From Cunninghamella blakesleeana (taxonomy: Eukaryota > Mucoromycota > Mucoromycetes > Mucorales > Cunninghamellaceae), in the NCBI GenBank assembly GCA_017871115.1, contig JAFCIZ010000006.1:2604001-2668000 (forward strand): a DNA stretch of 64,000 nucleotides, in the 5' to 3' direction. A program made the position numbers and the translations under genes. The notes under the pieces are model-generated. The model was not told the DNA's origin, made no database searches, and saw only the letters and a program-made list of their open reading frames with translations. Positions 10,653 through 23,319 of this stretch are shown here, one piece after another (position 1 is the stretch's first letter; every line of letters begins with the position of its first letter).

Positions 10653-10811
10653 ATCTTTGTTTATCTGAAAATTCATTCATTTCATAACTATATTTATTTA
10701 TATACGTACAATAATCTAGGCTTTTTAAAAGCAATTGTAAATTCAATCGCAGCATTCTTCCACAGCATCTTTCGATCTCTTGGTAGACTATGTAGTTGTA
10801 GGTGTTGCTAA
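10517..10811 (+). CDS. 57-residue membrane microprotein, MG...C and C-terminal Cys cluster
   Basis: Two exons, 10517-10598 and 10720-10811, join in phase 1 to a 57-residue protein. It begins MGSVVSC, a good N-myristoylation context with a cysteine at position 7 that could be palmitoylated. Two amphipathic or hydrophobic stretches follow (about residues 8-29 and 30-45, rich in I, V, A, F), and it ends RLCSCRCC with four cysteines in six residues. Small fungal proteins with MG-x-x-x-S-C starts and Cys-rich ends are, to my knowledge, widespread but without assigned function. The intron is mainly a TA repeat. No signal peptide. Predicted to sit on the cytosolic face of a membrane. Confidence 0.75.
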
Positions 10812-11253
10812 CACTTTCAAAAAAAAAATCAAGACATCCTTTTTACTTATAATAGTTATCATTATAAATTACAATGAAATTACTAAAACATATATATATA
10901 TAAATTAATTTAATTCATAATAAAATTTACCATAACAAATTATTTTTTCATGCTGTTATTTTTTAAACTCATCTATATTTTTCGGTTGCATCGGACAAAA
11001 AATTTAAAAAAAAAATGAAACCATATTTTTTTTACCGTTTTTTTCATTCTCTTTCCTATTTTATTTATCTTTTTTTTTCTCTTTCTTTTTTTTTGAAATG
11101 GTTTATAAAATTCTTATCATATTACAATAAATATATTTCGTTAAAAAACTAACCATCTTTGATTTATTTATTAATTTATTTAAACCTCCTCCCCTTTTTT
11201 TTTTTTTTTTTGCTTTCTCCTTTTACTTTATTTCTCTTTGTGCTTTCTTTTTT
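10812..11253. promoter_or_regulatory. Upstream region of the PAS kinase gene
   Basis: 440 bases of T-rich DNA. The only GC-containing island is CCTCCTCCCC followed by a long T run (about 11186-11210), which includes CCCCT, the complement of the yeast stress element AGGGG. This is suggestive only. The start codon follows at 11254. Confidence 0.35.
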
Positions 11254-14155
11254 ATGAATTTGGCTGATATACCCAATTACGGTACGATAGAATAATAATA
11301 ATTACAATAATAATAATATAACCAAAAAGACAAAAGAAACGCTTAACTCATTTATTTATTTGTTTATTTATTAATTGTTGTTATTTTTAATCTAATAGGT
11401 GAAAAAGATGAAGACACCAAGTAAAATAATATATAATAATAATTACAATAACAATAATAATAAAATACTATTAAAAAAAAAAAAGGATAAACCAAGGAAT
11501 TTAATTCTTTTTCTTCTTTTTTTTTTACTTATATATATAGGACCCAACACGTTAATAAACTTCTTGTCGATACAACTATGAGTATAGATGACACTATTGG
11601 TTATACAAGATTCCGTGAAAATAGTTTATCAGAAGTTGAATCAAAATTTAATCCACCAGAAGAAAGTGATATAGCAAGATTTTGTAAAGAATCCAAATAC
11701 GGCTATAGCTTCACGCCTATCTCACCCTCACCTACATTATCAACCTATTCGTCCATGACATTGTCTTCGTTAGGGTTTGGGGCAACCAATACAACATCAA
11801 CAGCAGCGGCGGCAATAATAGGCAATCGTAGAAAAAGTTGTGATAGAGGGTTATTATGTTTTCTTAAAATACGTAATAGATTAAATCAATTGAATACTGG
11901 ACGTCGTTTTTCTCAACCTGATTTTGGCATTATTGATAAACAAAGATCAAGATATGAAATGCTATCTAATCACCACCCTCATAATCGTTCTTCTAATATT
12001 GAATCTATACCTGAATTCTCTATATTAACGCCATCTTCATCTTCATCTTTTTTTAAACATCATGAAGAAAACGATGAAGAAGATCAAATGCCAATAAAAC
12101 GTATAGAATCATCACCTGATTCACCAATTTTATGGAGTCAAGATGAATATCGTTTTAATTCTTTAAATAGAGTTGCTTCTGAATACAATAATGATAATAA
12201 TTCTACTTCAGTCGCTTCAATTCACCCTATTAAAAAAAATATAAACAGTTTGAATATGTCATTTACTAAATCAACACCAATATCAACAACAACAACAACA
12301 AATAATAATAATAATGATGATGATAATAATAATAACACTAGTCATTTTACACCATCAAGTGCATCAAGATATTTAAGGGCCTTACATTATCCTACTAGAT
12401 TTTTACCACAACAACAAGCTATTTTAACAACTGATGTAAATGGAAAAGTACTTTTATTTAACGACATTTCAAGTTTATGTTTTGGTATTGATCAATCTTT
12501 CATTGGGCAATCCTTATTTACTAAATTTGATCACCATACTCAACGTACAATGAAAGCAATGTTACAACAAAGAAAACATGTGCAAAAAACATCTTCAACA
12601 CCATCATCGTTATTACCTACAAATAACAACAGTAATATTAATGACAGTTCGGTACTTGTGTGTGGTGGGATAATCCCAATTATTAAGGAAAAAGGAAAAA
12701 AAGCTACCGCTGCTTCTTTATGGCTTAAAGAAAGATGGAACAATAATCAAGGAAAATTTATTTATTTATGGGTTTTTGAAGAAATTTATGAAAGTCAACT
12801 AACCGTTATTATTGATTCAAAGGTAAAGAAAATAAAGTAAAAATATCGTGAGTGTATAAATATATACATATATTAATATACCAAACTATATGTGTTATAT
12901 GTATATACATGTACATAGGGTCGTATTTTAGATACGTCTTCTACAACTATTTACGAACTTTATGGTTACCAAAGATCGGATGTGATTGGCCAATCTATAA
13001 AAACGCTATTACCATCAATAAACACAGCTACTATGGAAACAAATAACAATAACAACAATGAATTAAAAGTCAATACAAATAAATTTTATACAAGTAAAAC
13101 AAAATCAGGAAAGTTCTTTCCCTCTATGGTTCATTTACAAAATAACAAATTACTGATCACCTCTTTACCGACTATATCTGGTTTAATTACAATACATCGT
13201 AACGGTATGATACAAAGTATGAACCCAGTTCCAGCGAAATATTTATTTGGTTATAAAACAAAGGATGCAGTAGAAACAATACATATAAACAAATTGTTAC
13301 CTCAATTTATGACCTTGGTTCAATTACTTGACGAACATCATTTATTACATTATAATCGTATGGTATCATCGGAAGAATGCATTGAATTGTTACATCAACA
13401 ACAACAACAACAGGGTATTGTTGCCATTCATCATGATGGAAACCAATTTAACGTTGAATTACAAATTCGTCTTATCGAAAGCGATGAAGAAGATTTATAT
13501 AGTGTATGGATTACTTATAATCGTATTTCAACAACAAAGACTATAGAAACAACATCAATTATAAATACAACTAATCATTGTAGGAATGATATTGAAAACA
13601 ACAACTATAATAATACCAATAATAATATTACAAAAGAAGAAACCTCCATCCATTTAACAAAGAATTTAGACGAGAATGAAAATAATCAATTCCATGCATC
13701 ACCATCAACAACAATGACAGCAACAGTGACAACAACGACAATGACAACAACGACAAAAACAACGACAAAAACAACAACTGCTAGTATAAAAATAAATGAT
13801 GATAATCAATTTAAAAAAAAGAATGAACAACCACTGTTATCAGGTTCACCACAAATCAGTAGAATTAGCTGTTTTGGATCCGTACCAAAAGAAAAAGCGC
13901 TTTTCCCCATGCATAGAGAAGAAGATGAGGAACAAGATAAAAATACATCATCCTCATTATCACCACCACCACCACAGCAACAACAACAACAACAAGGCAG
14001 TTTAGCACCTATTATTTTTCCCGAATTAGATGATTATGTGATTATGGGTAGTTTAGGTGAAGGAGCTTATGGTAGTGCCAAATTAGTCCATTTGAGATCT
14101 GACCCTAAACAGGTAAATAAATTTTCTCTTTTTACACACACACACATATACACAT

Positions 14156-14193
<38 letters not shown>

Positions 14194-15196
14194 AAAAAAC
14201 AAATATATTTATATATTTTTACTGATTTTTTTTTTTTATATCTATTTATATACATAGGAGTTTGTCATTAAAGCCATTGTTAAATCACGTATTGTTATAG
14301 ATTCATGGGTCAGAGATAGAAAGTATGGATCAATACCAATAGAAATTCATATTTTACTCAAGTTACAACAACATCAGCACATGAACTGTCCACGTTTAGG
14401 TAAATAAATAAACAAATAAGAAATAATAAAAATAAAAAAACTTCAGTAAAAGGAAAAATAAAAAAGTATATTTCAAACCAATGAATATTTATTTATTTAT
14501 TTACTTATTTATTATTACCCTATTAGTAAAATTTATTGAAGATGATGATAATTATTATACAATCACTCAACTTCATGGAGATGGTATGGATTTATTTGAT
14601 TATATAGAACTAAATGAAAACATTCCTGAACAACAAGTAAGAAAAATTTTTTATCAGGCAGTCTCTGCAGTTCAACATTTACATCATCTAAAAATCGTAC
14701 ACCGTGATATCAAGGATGAAAACATATTATTGGACGAACATGGTGTGGTTCAACTTATTGATTTTGGATCAGCTGCCTATTTTAGAGAAGGGAAACTATT
14801 TGATACTTTTAGTGGTACCTTGGATTATTGTGCTCCAGAAATTTTAAATGGAAATGCTTATGCTGGCCCTCCTCAAGATGTTTGGTGTTTGGGTATATTA
14901 TTATATACCTTAATTTATCGTGAAACACCTTTTTATTCTGTGGATGATATTATGGAAAGAAAACTTCAATTGCCTTATCTTCCTTTTCAAGGTATGTAAA
15001 TTAAAATAAAAATAGTAGAAAATAAAAAAAAAGTTTGCTTTTTGGATAATTAAACCATTACTTTTATGTACATATATATATAGGAAAGAGTCAAGGAGTT
15101 GTCGATTTAATTTATAAATTACTTGATAAAGATTACCAACGGCGGCCAACTATTGATGAAATTATGGAAGATAAATGGTTATTACAAAAAGGGTAA
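11254..15196 (+). CDS. PAS-domain protein kinase (PASK/Psk type)
   Basis: A nutrient-sensing Ser/Thr kinase. Seven exons, all in phase: 11254-11281, 11399-11420 (only 22 nt), 11541-12822, 12919-14112, 14258-14399, 14527-14991 and 15084-15196, giving 1081 residues. I placed the start at 11254 because the two short exons read smoothly into the long third exon (MNLADIPNYG...). PAS-like segments lie near residues 310-345 (ILTTDVNGKVLLFN), 445-480 (GRILDTSSTTIYELYGY) and 523-560. The kinase domain has the glycine loop GSLGEGAYG (about 821), VIKAI with the catalytic Lys (about 847), HRDIKDEN, DFGSA, APE and DVWCLG. Long Asn, Gln and Thr runs separate the domains. In yeast and animals such kinases control glycogen and glucose partitioning; that role is inferred here. 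Confidence 0.9.
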
Positions 15197-15606
15197 TTAA
15201 TCGTTTACTCATATGAATATCAAAACACACGCAACACATCTTTATACGTCAATAATAACAATAATACTAATACTAATGGCATAATATTTAGTAATGATAG
15301 CAACAATAATAATAAAAGAAGCAATAATATACCTTTTATAAAATATCTACATCTCTATTTTCTATTTTGTCATTTTTTCCCATGCATTTTATTTATTTAT
15401 TTTTATGACTTGACTATTCTTTATTATTGGATGAAAATAGTAAAAATGTGGGGTTGGATCTTATTTTTTAATGAAGATCAGAGTTAAATGTTTATTATTA
15501 TTTATTTTAAAAATAAATCATTAAAAAGTCATGTCTATGCATAAACCATTATCCTTTTTTTTAAAAACCAATAAAATACTTATATAAACCTGATATTTTT
15601 TGTTTT

Positions 15607-15641
<35 letters not shown>

Positions 15642-16332
15642 CACACACATATCTCTCCATTTTAATTTCTTGTTATTGTACAACGTGATTAATATATATA
15701 TATAAAGGTAACAAATATTTAAATGGCTTGGCCATACTTTCTGATTTTTCCAAAAAAAAAAAAGATGTGGAGAAATTTTTTTTTATCTTTTTTTGCGCAC
15801 TTGATAGATATATATATATATATATTTATATATATATTCGTTTTTATAGTGATTCCTTTTTAATACTAAAATATCAAATTCATAATGGAATATCTTGTAA
15901 CTGGCTCTACTATAAATATTTTTTATATCTTTCGGTAAATAATCCGAAGAATATTTTATCGCTGCTTTTTATATATTTATATTAAATATGAAATCTTCAA
16001 GGTATATAAATTTTGTTCCATCATATTTATAAATATAAACGAACCCGATTTTTTTTCCCTAATGATTTAAAAAGAGATCATAAGGTTTATTGTTTCTGAC
16101 TTTTGAAGGTGGCACAAAAAAAAAGATACGGCGTTTAAATTTTTTTCTTTTTTTTTTCTGAGAGACTCCAACTCTAATCAAAAAAAATATATATCCTATA
16201 ATTCTTTTTCATCCCTCTTTTTCCTCTCTCCCTCTTTCTTTTTTTTATTATTATATTTTTTCTGTATGAACCATTTTTATTTAACATTTATATAAAACAT
16301 ATAGATATATATACACATATATATACAAAAAA
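15197..16332. other. Intergenic
   Basis: About 1.1 kb without a supported gene. It contains a 30-base A run at about 15608-15637, followed by a short CA repeat, and TA runs near 15810-15835. The open frame at 15728-15985 is low-complexity and rejected. Confidence 0.55.
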
Positions 16333-17925
16333 ATGGGAAATCCGATCATCGATGTAGAATTAGAAAAAGAACATTTAGTTATGTATGGATTATCGAACGA
16401 ATCACCTGGCTGTGTATTAAGAGGTGTACTAAATATTCATTTTAAACAACCTACTAAAGTAAAAAACATTACTTTACGTTTCATTGGTACTATTCATATT
16501 AGCTGGACACAAAGTAAATATATAAAAAAAAAATAAGGGGTGATGATGGAGAAGTGACGGGTTGAAAGAATAAACTTTGAACACAATAAAGGAAGGATCA
16601 TCCTATTTGGGGTGAATTTATTTATTTATTTTTACGCCACATGATTTTTAAAAAAAAAAAAATAATAATAATAATTCATTCTATCTTTCTAACCTAATAT
16701 ATTAATTTATTATTTATTATTTATTTTTATTATTTTAACAGATTATGGAAATGGACGAGAACAATATTTTGAAGACGAAAAAATCGTAATGAATCATCAA
16801 TGGACATTATTTACACCACCTCACGGATTAAAATCATATACATTAAATGCCGGCACGCATTCCTATGAATTTGAATTACCATTAAAAGGCGATTTGCCAG
16901 AAACCATTAAAGTAGGGCATTATTATATAGTTCAATATCGACTGAAAGCTTTAATCCAACGACCACATGTATTACCTAACTATGCCATGTTTCGCCCAGT
17001 ATTTTTAACAAGACAACCCATGTCCTTACATCAACAACAACAATTTTTTTCTTCATCTTTTCAAGCAGCTAATCAATTATTTGAGCCTATTTCTGTCACT
17101 AACCAGTGGGTTGATAAAGTCGATTATTGCATTAGTTTACCATCCAAAGCCTATCATCATGGGGATACGATGCGTGTTCATTTACGTATTTCGCCTTTAA
17201 TTCATGGATTAACCTTGAAGCAGCTCATTGTCACTTTTAAAGAATATGCTTCGTGTAAACCTGTCAATGGTTGGTTTGGTGGTGCTTCAAAATCATATGG
17301 GAAAATCATTTATTACACAAAAATCAATCAAATAGAAGATATCATGACACCGCTTGATGAGGAAGAAGAACAGCACACACCTTTTCATTCTTATTCTATG
17401 CATTTAAATATACCTATTTCATCTTCTTTTAATGATATTCAATGTGATACTCGGCATCATGATGTGGTTCGTGTAAAGCATAAATTAAAATTCATACTCA
17501 GTTTTGAAAATGCGGATGGTCATTTATCGGAATTAAGAGCCATTTTACCTGTCATCATTCAACCTAAATCAAATGATTTATTACCTACTTATGAACAATC
17601 TTCTAATGGTCTCTCTTTTCCTTACAATCCTAATTTAATGCTTTTATTATTAAGAAGAAACCATCATCAAGGTCAAAATAATAATGATCAAAACAATACT
17701 AATAATGATGAAGATCAAACAAATACGGCTTTATTAAATGTATTGAACAACCCTAATTCTTCTTTATCTAATCTACTGAATTATCACCAATCATTATCAA
17801 CTTCTTTGGATCATGATATTCAACAACAACGTGGTACTTTCAGTCATCATCGTTTTTCTTTCCCTTCCTTCTTCCATCGTGATCATCCTCGTTTACCAAA
17901 TTATGATGAAGTACAATGTCACTAA
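16333..17925 (+). CDS. Arrestin-like trafficking adaptor (ART/ARRDC type)
   Basis: Two exons, 16333-16513 and 16742-17925, join in phase 1 to 454 residues. The N-terminal part has the arrestin fold pattern (IDVELEKEHLVMYG, GCVLRGVLNIHF, NITLRFIGTIHISW, then HSYEFELPLKGDLPETIKVG, YYIVQYRLKA). The second domain starts near VDYCISLPSKAYHHGDTMRV. The C-terminal third is disordered and His/Asn/Gln-rich and carries LPTY and LPNY. These resemble the L/P-P-x-Y motifs that alpha-arrestins use to recruit Rsp5/Nedd4 ubiquitin ligases to plasma membrane transporters. The motif assignment is seen; the ligase link is family knowledge. The start is the first in-frame ATG after a TA-rich leader. Confidence 0.85.
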
Positions 17926-17926
17926 A

Positions 17927-17959
<33 letters not shown>

Positions 17960-18004
17960 TATGTAAATACTTTTATTATTTATTTATTTATAGTCATTAT
18001 ATGT

Positions 18005-18008
18005 AAAC

Positions 18009-18060
<52 letters not shown>
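18005..18060. repeat. ATT trinucleotide repeat
   Basis: About 17 ATT units lie downstream of the arrestin-like gene, after a long A run at 17929-17957. A simple repeat in the spacer between two convergent genes. Confidence 0.9.
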
Positions 18061-18061
<1 letters not shown>

Positions 18062-18211
18062 CATCTTTTCTTATCAACATATTTATATTACATTACCTTT
18101 TTATATGCATTATTATATATTTAATATATATTCCATAACTTTATATATAGAAAAAATAAAAATAAAGATTCCTTTTTTTATAATATATATATATATGCAC
18201 ATATGGTATGT

Positions 18212-19334
18212 TTATGGTGTTGAAGTAGAAGGTGTTGAAGGAGAAGGTGAAAGTTCATTATGCTCACTGTCATCGTTCATTACTGTTGCTTCCTGTTGAT
18301 TTTTTCCTTGTTCATTTTGTCCCATTTCTCCTTTTTCATAGCCATTACTATCTTTTTCTTCTTCATCTTCTTCTTCATCCTCTGTTTCCTCTTCCTCTTC
18401 TTCATCACCACCACCATCGTCATCGTCATCATCTTCATCATCGCGATATTCATATTGAGTAGTATTGATAAACGTCATATAAGTTAATCCACTTTTTAAA
18501 TAAGCTAATAGTTCATCCATCCATCTTATTATGATTTGCTCACTTTCATCTATTAATTCTGATAATTGCTGAATAATTATATCATCATACATTGTCATTT
18601 CATTATTTTTATTTGCATTACTGTTGTTGTTGTTGGTGTGGTATGGTATTAAAAGAATATTTTTAACATGTTCTTCAATAAATGCATCATAAGCACTTCC
18701 TATTAATATATATAATTCATTCTGGAGAAAAGGGATAATCTAAAAAATGAAAGGAAAAAAAAAAGAAGAAAGAAATACGTGAGTATATAAACGATGATGA
18801 CATGACTAAACGTTATTTCTTAAATTATCTCCTATTACATACTTTGGGTATATGATCAGGTTGTATAACGGTAAAAGAATTAAATCGATGTAAGGGTAGA
18901 GGGTAAGATATGACTTTTGATGTTGAGATCTGTTGATATAGTAATTTACGTTTATGCTGCCATCGGGTAGTTAGCGTTTGATGTTGTGTATGTAAAGGAG
19001 GCAAAGAGGGTGGATTATGTTTTTTGGAAGAAGTTGAAGATAAGTCTAATGGATATTCTGTAAAAGTATTTGTCTCTTCTACAATATTGTACACTAAAGA
19101 TAAAATCGTTCTTTTACACAAAGGGCATTCAGGAACAATATTAATCCATTGTTTGATACAGGAAAAACAGAATGAATGATAGCAATTACGTACAAAGGTT
19201 CTATTGGTATACTCTTGTAAGCATATTGTACATTTGGGTTGATTATTATTACTTGACTTTATGTTTTTATTATTATTATTTAATGATGATGACTGTGCTT
19301 GACTAATATAAAAAGCAGATCTTTTACGTTTCAT
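18212..19334 (-). CDS. TOPORS-like RING E3 ligase
   Basis: Two minus-strand exons, 19334-18843 and 18739-18212, join in phase 0 to 339 residues. A C3HC4 RING lies near residues 34-78: C-T-I-C, C-Y-H-S-F-C-F-S-C-I-K-Q-W, C-P-L-C-K, with the spacing and wording typical of TOPORS (HSFCFxCIxxW). After the splice the segment IIPFLQNELYILIG and the following helices match the region that follows the RING in TOPORS-type proteins (R/I-P-W-L-x-x-E-L). The tail is very acidic (D/E runs), then Ser/Thr/Pro-rich. TOPORS proteins act as ubiquitin and SUMO ligases at chromatin; that function is inferred. It is head-to-head with a SAP30-like gene 190 bases away. Confidence 0.8.
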
Positions 19335-19524
19335 TTTGTATTGTATTTATTTATTTTATTGTTAAAAAATAGAAAATGAAAAGAAAAAATAGCACTACCA
19401 AAAAATTTTCTTAAAAAAACTGTCGGTATTTAAATTTAAAAACTTAAAAAAATTCATTTTTTTTTTCTTCTCTCCTTTTTTTTTCTTTTTTTTAAAAAAA
19501 TAATAAAAAGCAATTACATACACT
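19335..19524. promoter_or_regulatory. Bidirectional promoter, TOPORS-like (-) / SAP30-like (+)
   Basis: Only 190 bases separate the two divergent start codons. The sequence is almost entirely A and T runs. Such a short gap means the two genes very probably share control elements. Confidence 0.5.
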
Positions 19525-20059
19525 ATGGGATCAAAAATAAAAGCAAGTAGTAATAATAACAATAATAATTTAAACAATATGAATGAAACATCTCAAAATG
19601 GGGCTGAAAAGCGTAGAAGAACAGGCGAAAGCAACGTTGGAAAAGAATTTCAAACGGTAATAAATAATATATATAAACTATATAAACTATATATATACAT
19701 ATATTCATTTATATATATCCATCGTTATTTTTATTTAATTGATTTAACAGATTGACTTTAATACTTTCGATATCTCAGTTTTACGAAAATATGCTCGTGT
19801 ACATAAAATTAAAATCAAATCCAAAACCAGTAAAGAAGATTTAGTTAGTGCCGTCTCTCGTCATTTTGCAAATCAAACGGTTAAAGAAGTAGATACTATT
19901 ACTTGTTTCTTATACACTGCCCATTACAGAGGTAAATAGGATATTAATATAAAAAAGAAAAAGAAATATTTTTATATATGCCGGTTACTAATATACTAAT
20001 TTTTATTATCACTTTATGTATATATAGATAGTGTTTTACGTTTACCTTTACATATGTAA
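19525..20059 (+). CDS. SAP30-like Sin3-binding protein
   Basis: Three exons, 19525-19656, 19751-19931 and 20028-20059, join in phase to 114 residues. The N-terminal 40 residues are Asn/Lys/Arg-rich with a basic patch (EKRRRTGES). The rest matches the SAP30 Sin3-binding domain pattern: IDFNTFDISVLRKYARVHK, then KTSKEDLVSAVSRHF and VDTITCFLYTAHYR. SAP30 bridges Sin3 and class I histone deacetylases in the nucleus. The protein is short and ends just after the domain (RLPLHM). The last exon is only 32 bases. Confidence 0.8.
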
Positions 20060-21569
20060 AATCTTATTCACTATCTTAATTCATTAGCAACAATTATATC
20101 ATTTTTTTATTCGCCTTATATGTATACAATACATTATTGTTATTGGATTATTATAATTATTATTATTATTATTAAATTATTCACTCTGTTCATATTATTA
20201 TCATCATCATCATCAAAATAACTAATCAACCGGATAAATGTTATAACTTCGGCCATTCAAATTCTATATCACATATAATTTTTATTTTTCTTATTTTATT
20301 TTATTAATGGATCGGAAATAATAAAGGTTGTAACCTAATAAACCATTCCAGTCAAATATAAAAGAAGAGTATCATTATAAAAGCTTTTTGTATGTATTTT
20401 TATTGCTTTATACATCAAAAATTATTAAAAAGTATTACAAAGATGATCTAGCTAACTGCATACACTTTTTACCATTCTATATTATATTATTTTTTAAAAG
20501 AAATGCACTTGTGATCAATTTTTTCTCACTAGGAGAGACTCTCATCTCATAGTAGAATTTTATTCCCTTTTCTTTTTATAAAAAAAATCACAATGCTTAC
20601 TTCAAAAATAAATATGAAATGATTTTACACTTTGTAAATAAATAAATGTATAACAAAAGATCAATTAAAACTGTATATACAAGTCTGGCTCAAAATTACC
20701 TAAAAAAAAACCTTAAATGAATTCAGACTCAATGGATAAAATACAATTTTCATTATCACCTGACCTCTTTATCTTTTTTTAGTCCTGGATACACAAAGAA
20801 TTATCTATCCATAATTCTAACTTATTAATAAAAAAAAAAGAAACGCATATATCTAGCGAAATTATAGAATTTGTATATAATATAACCATTTGAATTATTT
20901 ATTTATTTATTTTCATAATATTTCAACGATATGCATACATGTATACATATATTTATATATATCATCTTTTTCGTTTTTTTTTTTTTTGAAAAAAAACAAT
21001 ACAAATCCCGATAGTATTTCTTAAAAAAAGCTAAAAAAAAAATCCTTATAGTTGCTTTATTAAAATGATAAATAGATTTCTTTTAATGAATGAATTTAAA
21101 AGTATATGCAGGCTGTTGCTATATATATTTTAACTATTTAATTAATTATACATAGTAAAAAAATAAAAAAAAGAGTGGCTTGTTGCACTGACTTTTAAAA
21201 TTTAGATATAAAAAATCAATCAGCTTTAAAAAAACTAAACAATTCTTTTTGCTCCTCCATCTTTTTTTCTTCATTTTATCTATACTATATATATATATAT
21301 ATATATATAACGTTTATATTCTATAAAAGTTTATTAAAAAGAAAGAAAAGAAAAGAAAAAGTAGGATATAGTTCCTTCTCCTCTTTTTTTTTTTCTCTTT
21401 CTTTTAACTCTTTTTTTTGCCCACAAAAGGACACCAATAATTTTATTTTTTTAATATCTATTCATTTTTTTATTCTCCTATCATTTTTCTTTTTCTTTTT
21501 CTCTTTTTTTTTTTACATGGACTTGTTAAAAAATAATATTATATATAATCCGTTAATCTATTCAATGCT
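20060..21569. other. Intergenic
   Basis: About 1.5 kb with no supported gene. It holds ATT/ATC simple repeats (20156-20216), T/A homopolymers and a TA run (about 21283-21308). A pyrimidine-rich tract at 21375-21510 precedes the cyclin gene. Confidence 0.55.
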
Positions 21570-21940
21570 ATGTCGAAACAAATAACTCCTGATGACCATT
21601 CAACTCCCAACATTAGTGTTATTGAAGTACCTGAATATTTTTATGCTGTAGATATTAATTATCTTTCACATATGATAGGTAAGAGGAAAAAGAATAGGAT
21701 GTAATAATACCAATCAATAATAGTCAATAATAATAAATGTGAAGAGAATATGATGGTAAAAAAAGGCAAATAAACAAAATTTACAACGATATATGCGTGT
21801 TTATATATACATACGTGTAGTTTGAAAAGTATGAGTATATACATATATATTTGTGGGTGTGAGTATATGTTTGTATATATATATATATATATATTCATAT
21901 ATATATGGATGAATGGGATGATTTTATAATATGATCTAAT

Positions 21941-21979
<39 letters not shown>

Positions 21980-22862
21980 TTTTCATCGTATAGCTGATAT
22001 GCTAGGAAGACTAATTTCTCACAATGATTTAATTCCATTAACACCAAGTAACCTTACAAGGTTTCATTCAAGAATACCACCAAATATATCATTAGTGGAT
22101 TATTTAAGACGTATTATCAAATTTACATCTATTGAAAAATCCTGTTTATTGATTATTTTAATCTATATTGATCGTGTTTGTGAACGCCATCCACAATTTA
22201 CAATATCTTCCTTAACAGTCCATCGTTTTTTAATCACAGCCGTTACCGTATCCTCCAAAGCACTCTCTGATTCTTATTGTACCAATTCACATTATGCCCG
22301 CATTGGCGGGATATCTACTCAGGAATTAAACGCTTTGGAATTAGAATTTTTATCTCTTATTGATTGGCATTTAGCTTCAACCGGGGTCATTTTACAACGC
22401 TATTATACTAATTTAGTAGCCCAACATCCTTGTTATCACCGTATTCTTTCTAACGATCATACTATAACAATGATTGATCATGTCACTTCATCATCATCTA
22501 TATCAACATCAAATCGACAACATTCAACAAGTTCTACTACATCATCTTCTTTATCTTCTTCACCTACGTCTTCTACAACTTCTATATCACCAAATAATAA
22601 TACACATAAAAGTAAAAAAAGACGAAGGCAAAGCAGTATTATTAGTACCAATGATCTTCAAAATTTACAACAGCAACAAGAGGGGATTAATAATAATAAG
22701 GATAGTAGTGGTATAAACAATAACAATAATAATAATAGTGAAGATAACCATGAACAAAATGAGAATGATGAAGAGGCTGATGAAGAAGAAGAAGAAGAGC
22801 GTCGCATATGGGCTCATTTTGATCAATTATCGAATATTGAGTGGATACCGTACATAGCTTAA
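21570..22862 (+). CDS. Pho80-type cyclin (Pho85/CDK5-class partner)
   Basis: Two exons, 21570-21678 and 21994-22862, join in phase 1 to 325 residues; the 315-base intron is long for this window and full of TA repeats. The cyclin core begins ADMLGRLISHND, followed by FHSRIPPNISLVDYLRRI, CLLIILIYIDRVCER, LTVHRFLITAVTVSSKALSD, YCTNSHYARIGGI and LNALELEFLSLIDWHL. These are the hallmark blocks of Pho80/Pcl cyclins. The C-terminal third is disordered (Ser/Thr runs, KSKKRRRQ, Asn runs, acidic run). Such cyclins direct a Pho85-like kinase in phosphate, glycogen or cell-cycle control; which one cannot be told from sequence. An upstream out-of-frame ATG at 21565 is followed quickly by a stop. Confidence 0.85.
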
Positions 22863-23287
22863 ATACACACACACACATACACACACACGCACACACACAT
22901 ACACACACACAAACATACATGCATACTCTTATATATATACTTTTATAATTCTGATTCTTATTATCTAATTTATATACACTTATTTATTTTTTCCATTGTA
23001 ATTTTTAGCTTTAGTTTATTATTTATTTATTTAAAATTTATTATCACCTATTATATTTATATATGATCATTTCAGCAATAATCCCTCTTTACCATAGCTT
23101 CATTATCATATATTGATATAACTTTTTCTTTTTTTTATCATTTTATATTCATGTATTAAGCATGATGAAATCCTTTTATATATAATGTATCAAGGAAAGC
23201 TTTTTTTTTTCCTGCTGAATTTAAAAGGGGTGATGGAGGAGAAATAGATATAAAATATATAAAAAAGAAATAAGCAACATCATTGTA

Positions 23288-23319
<32 letters not shown>

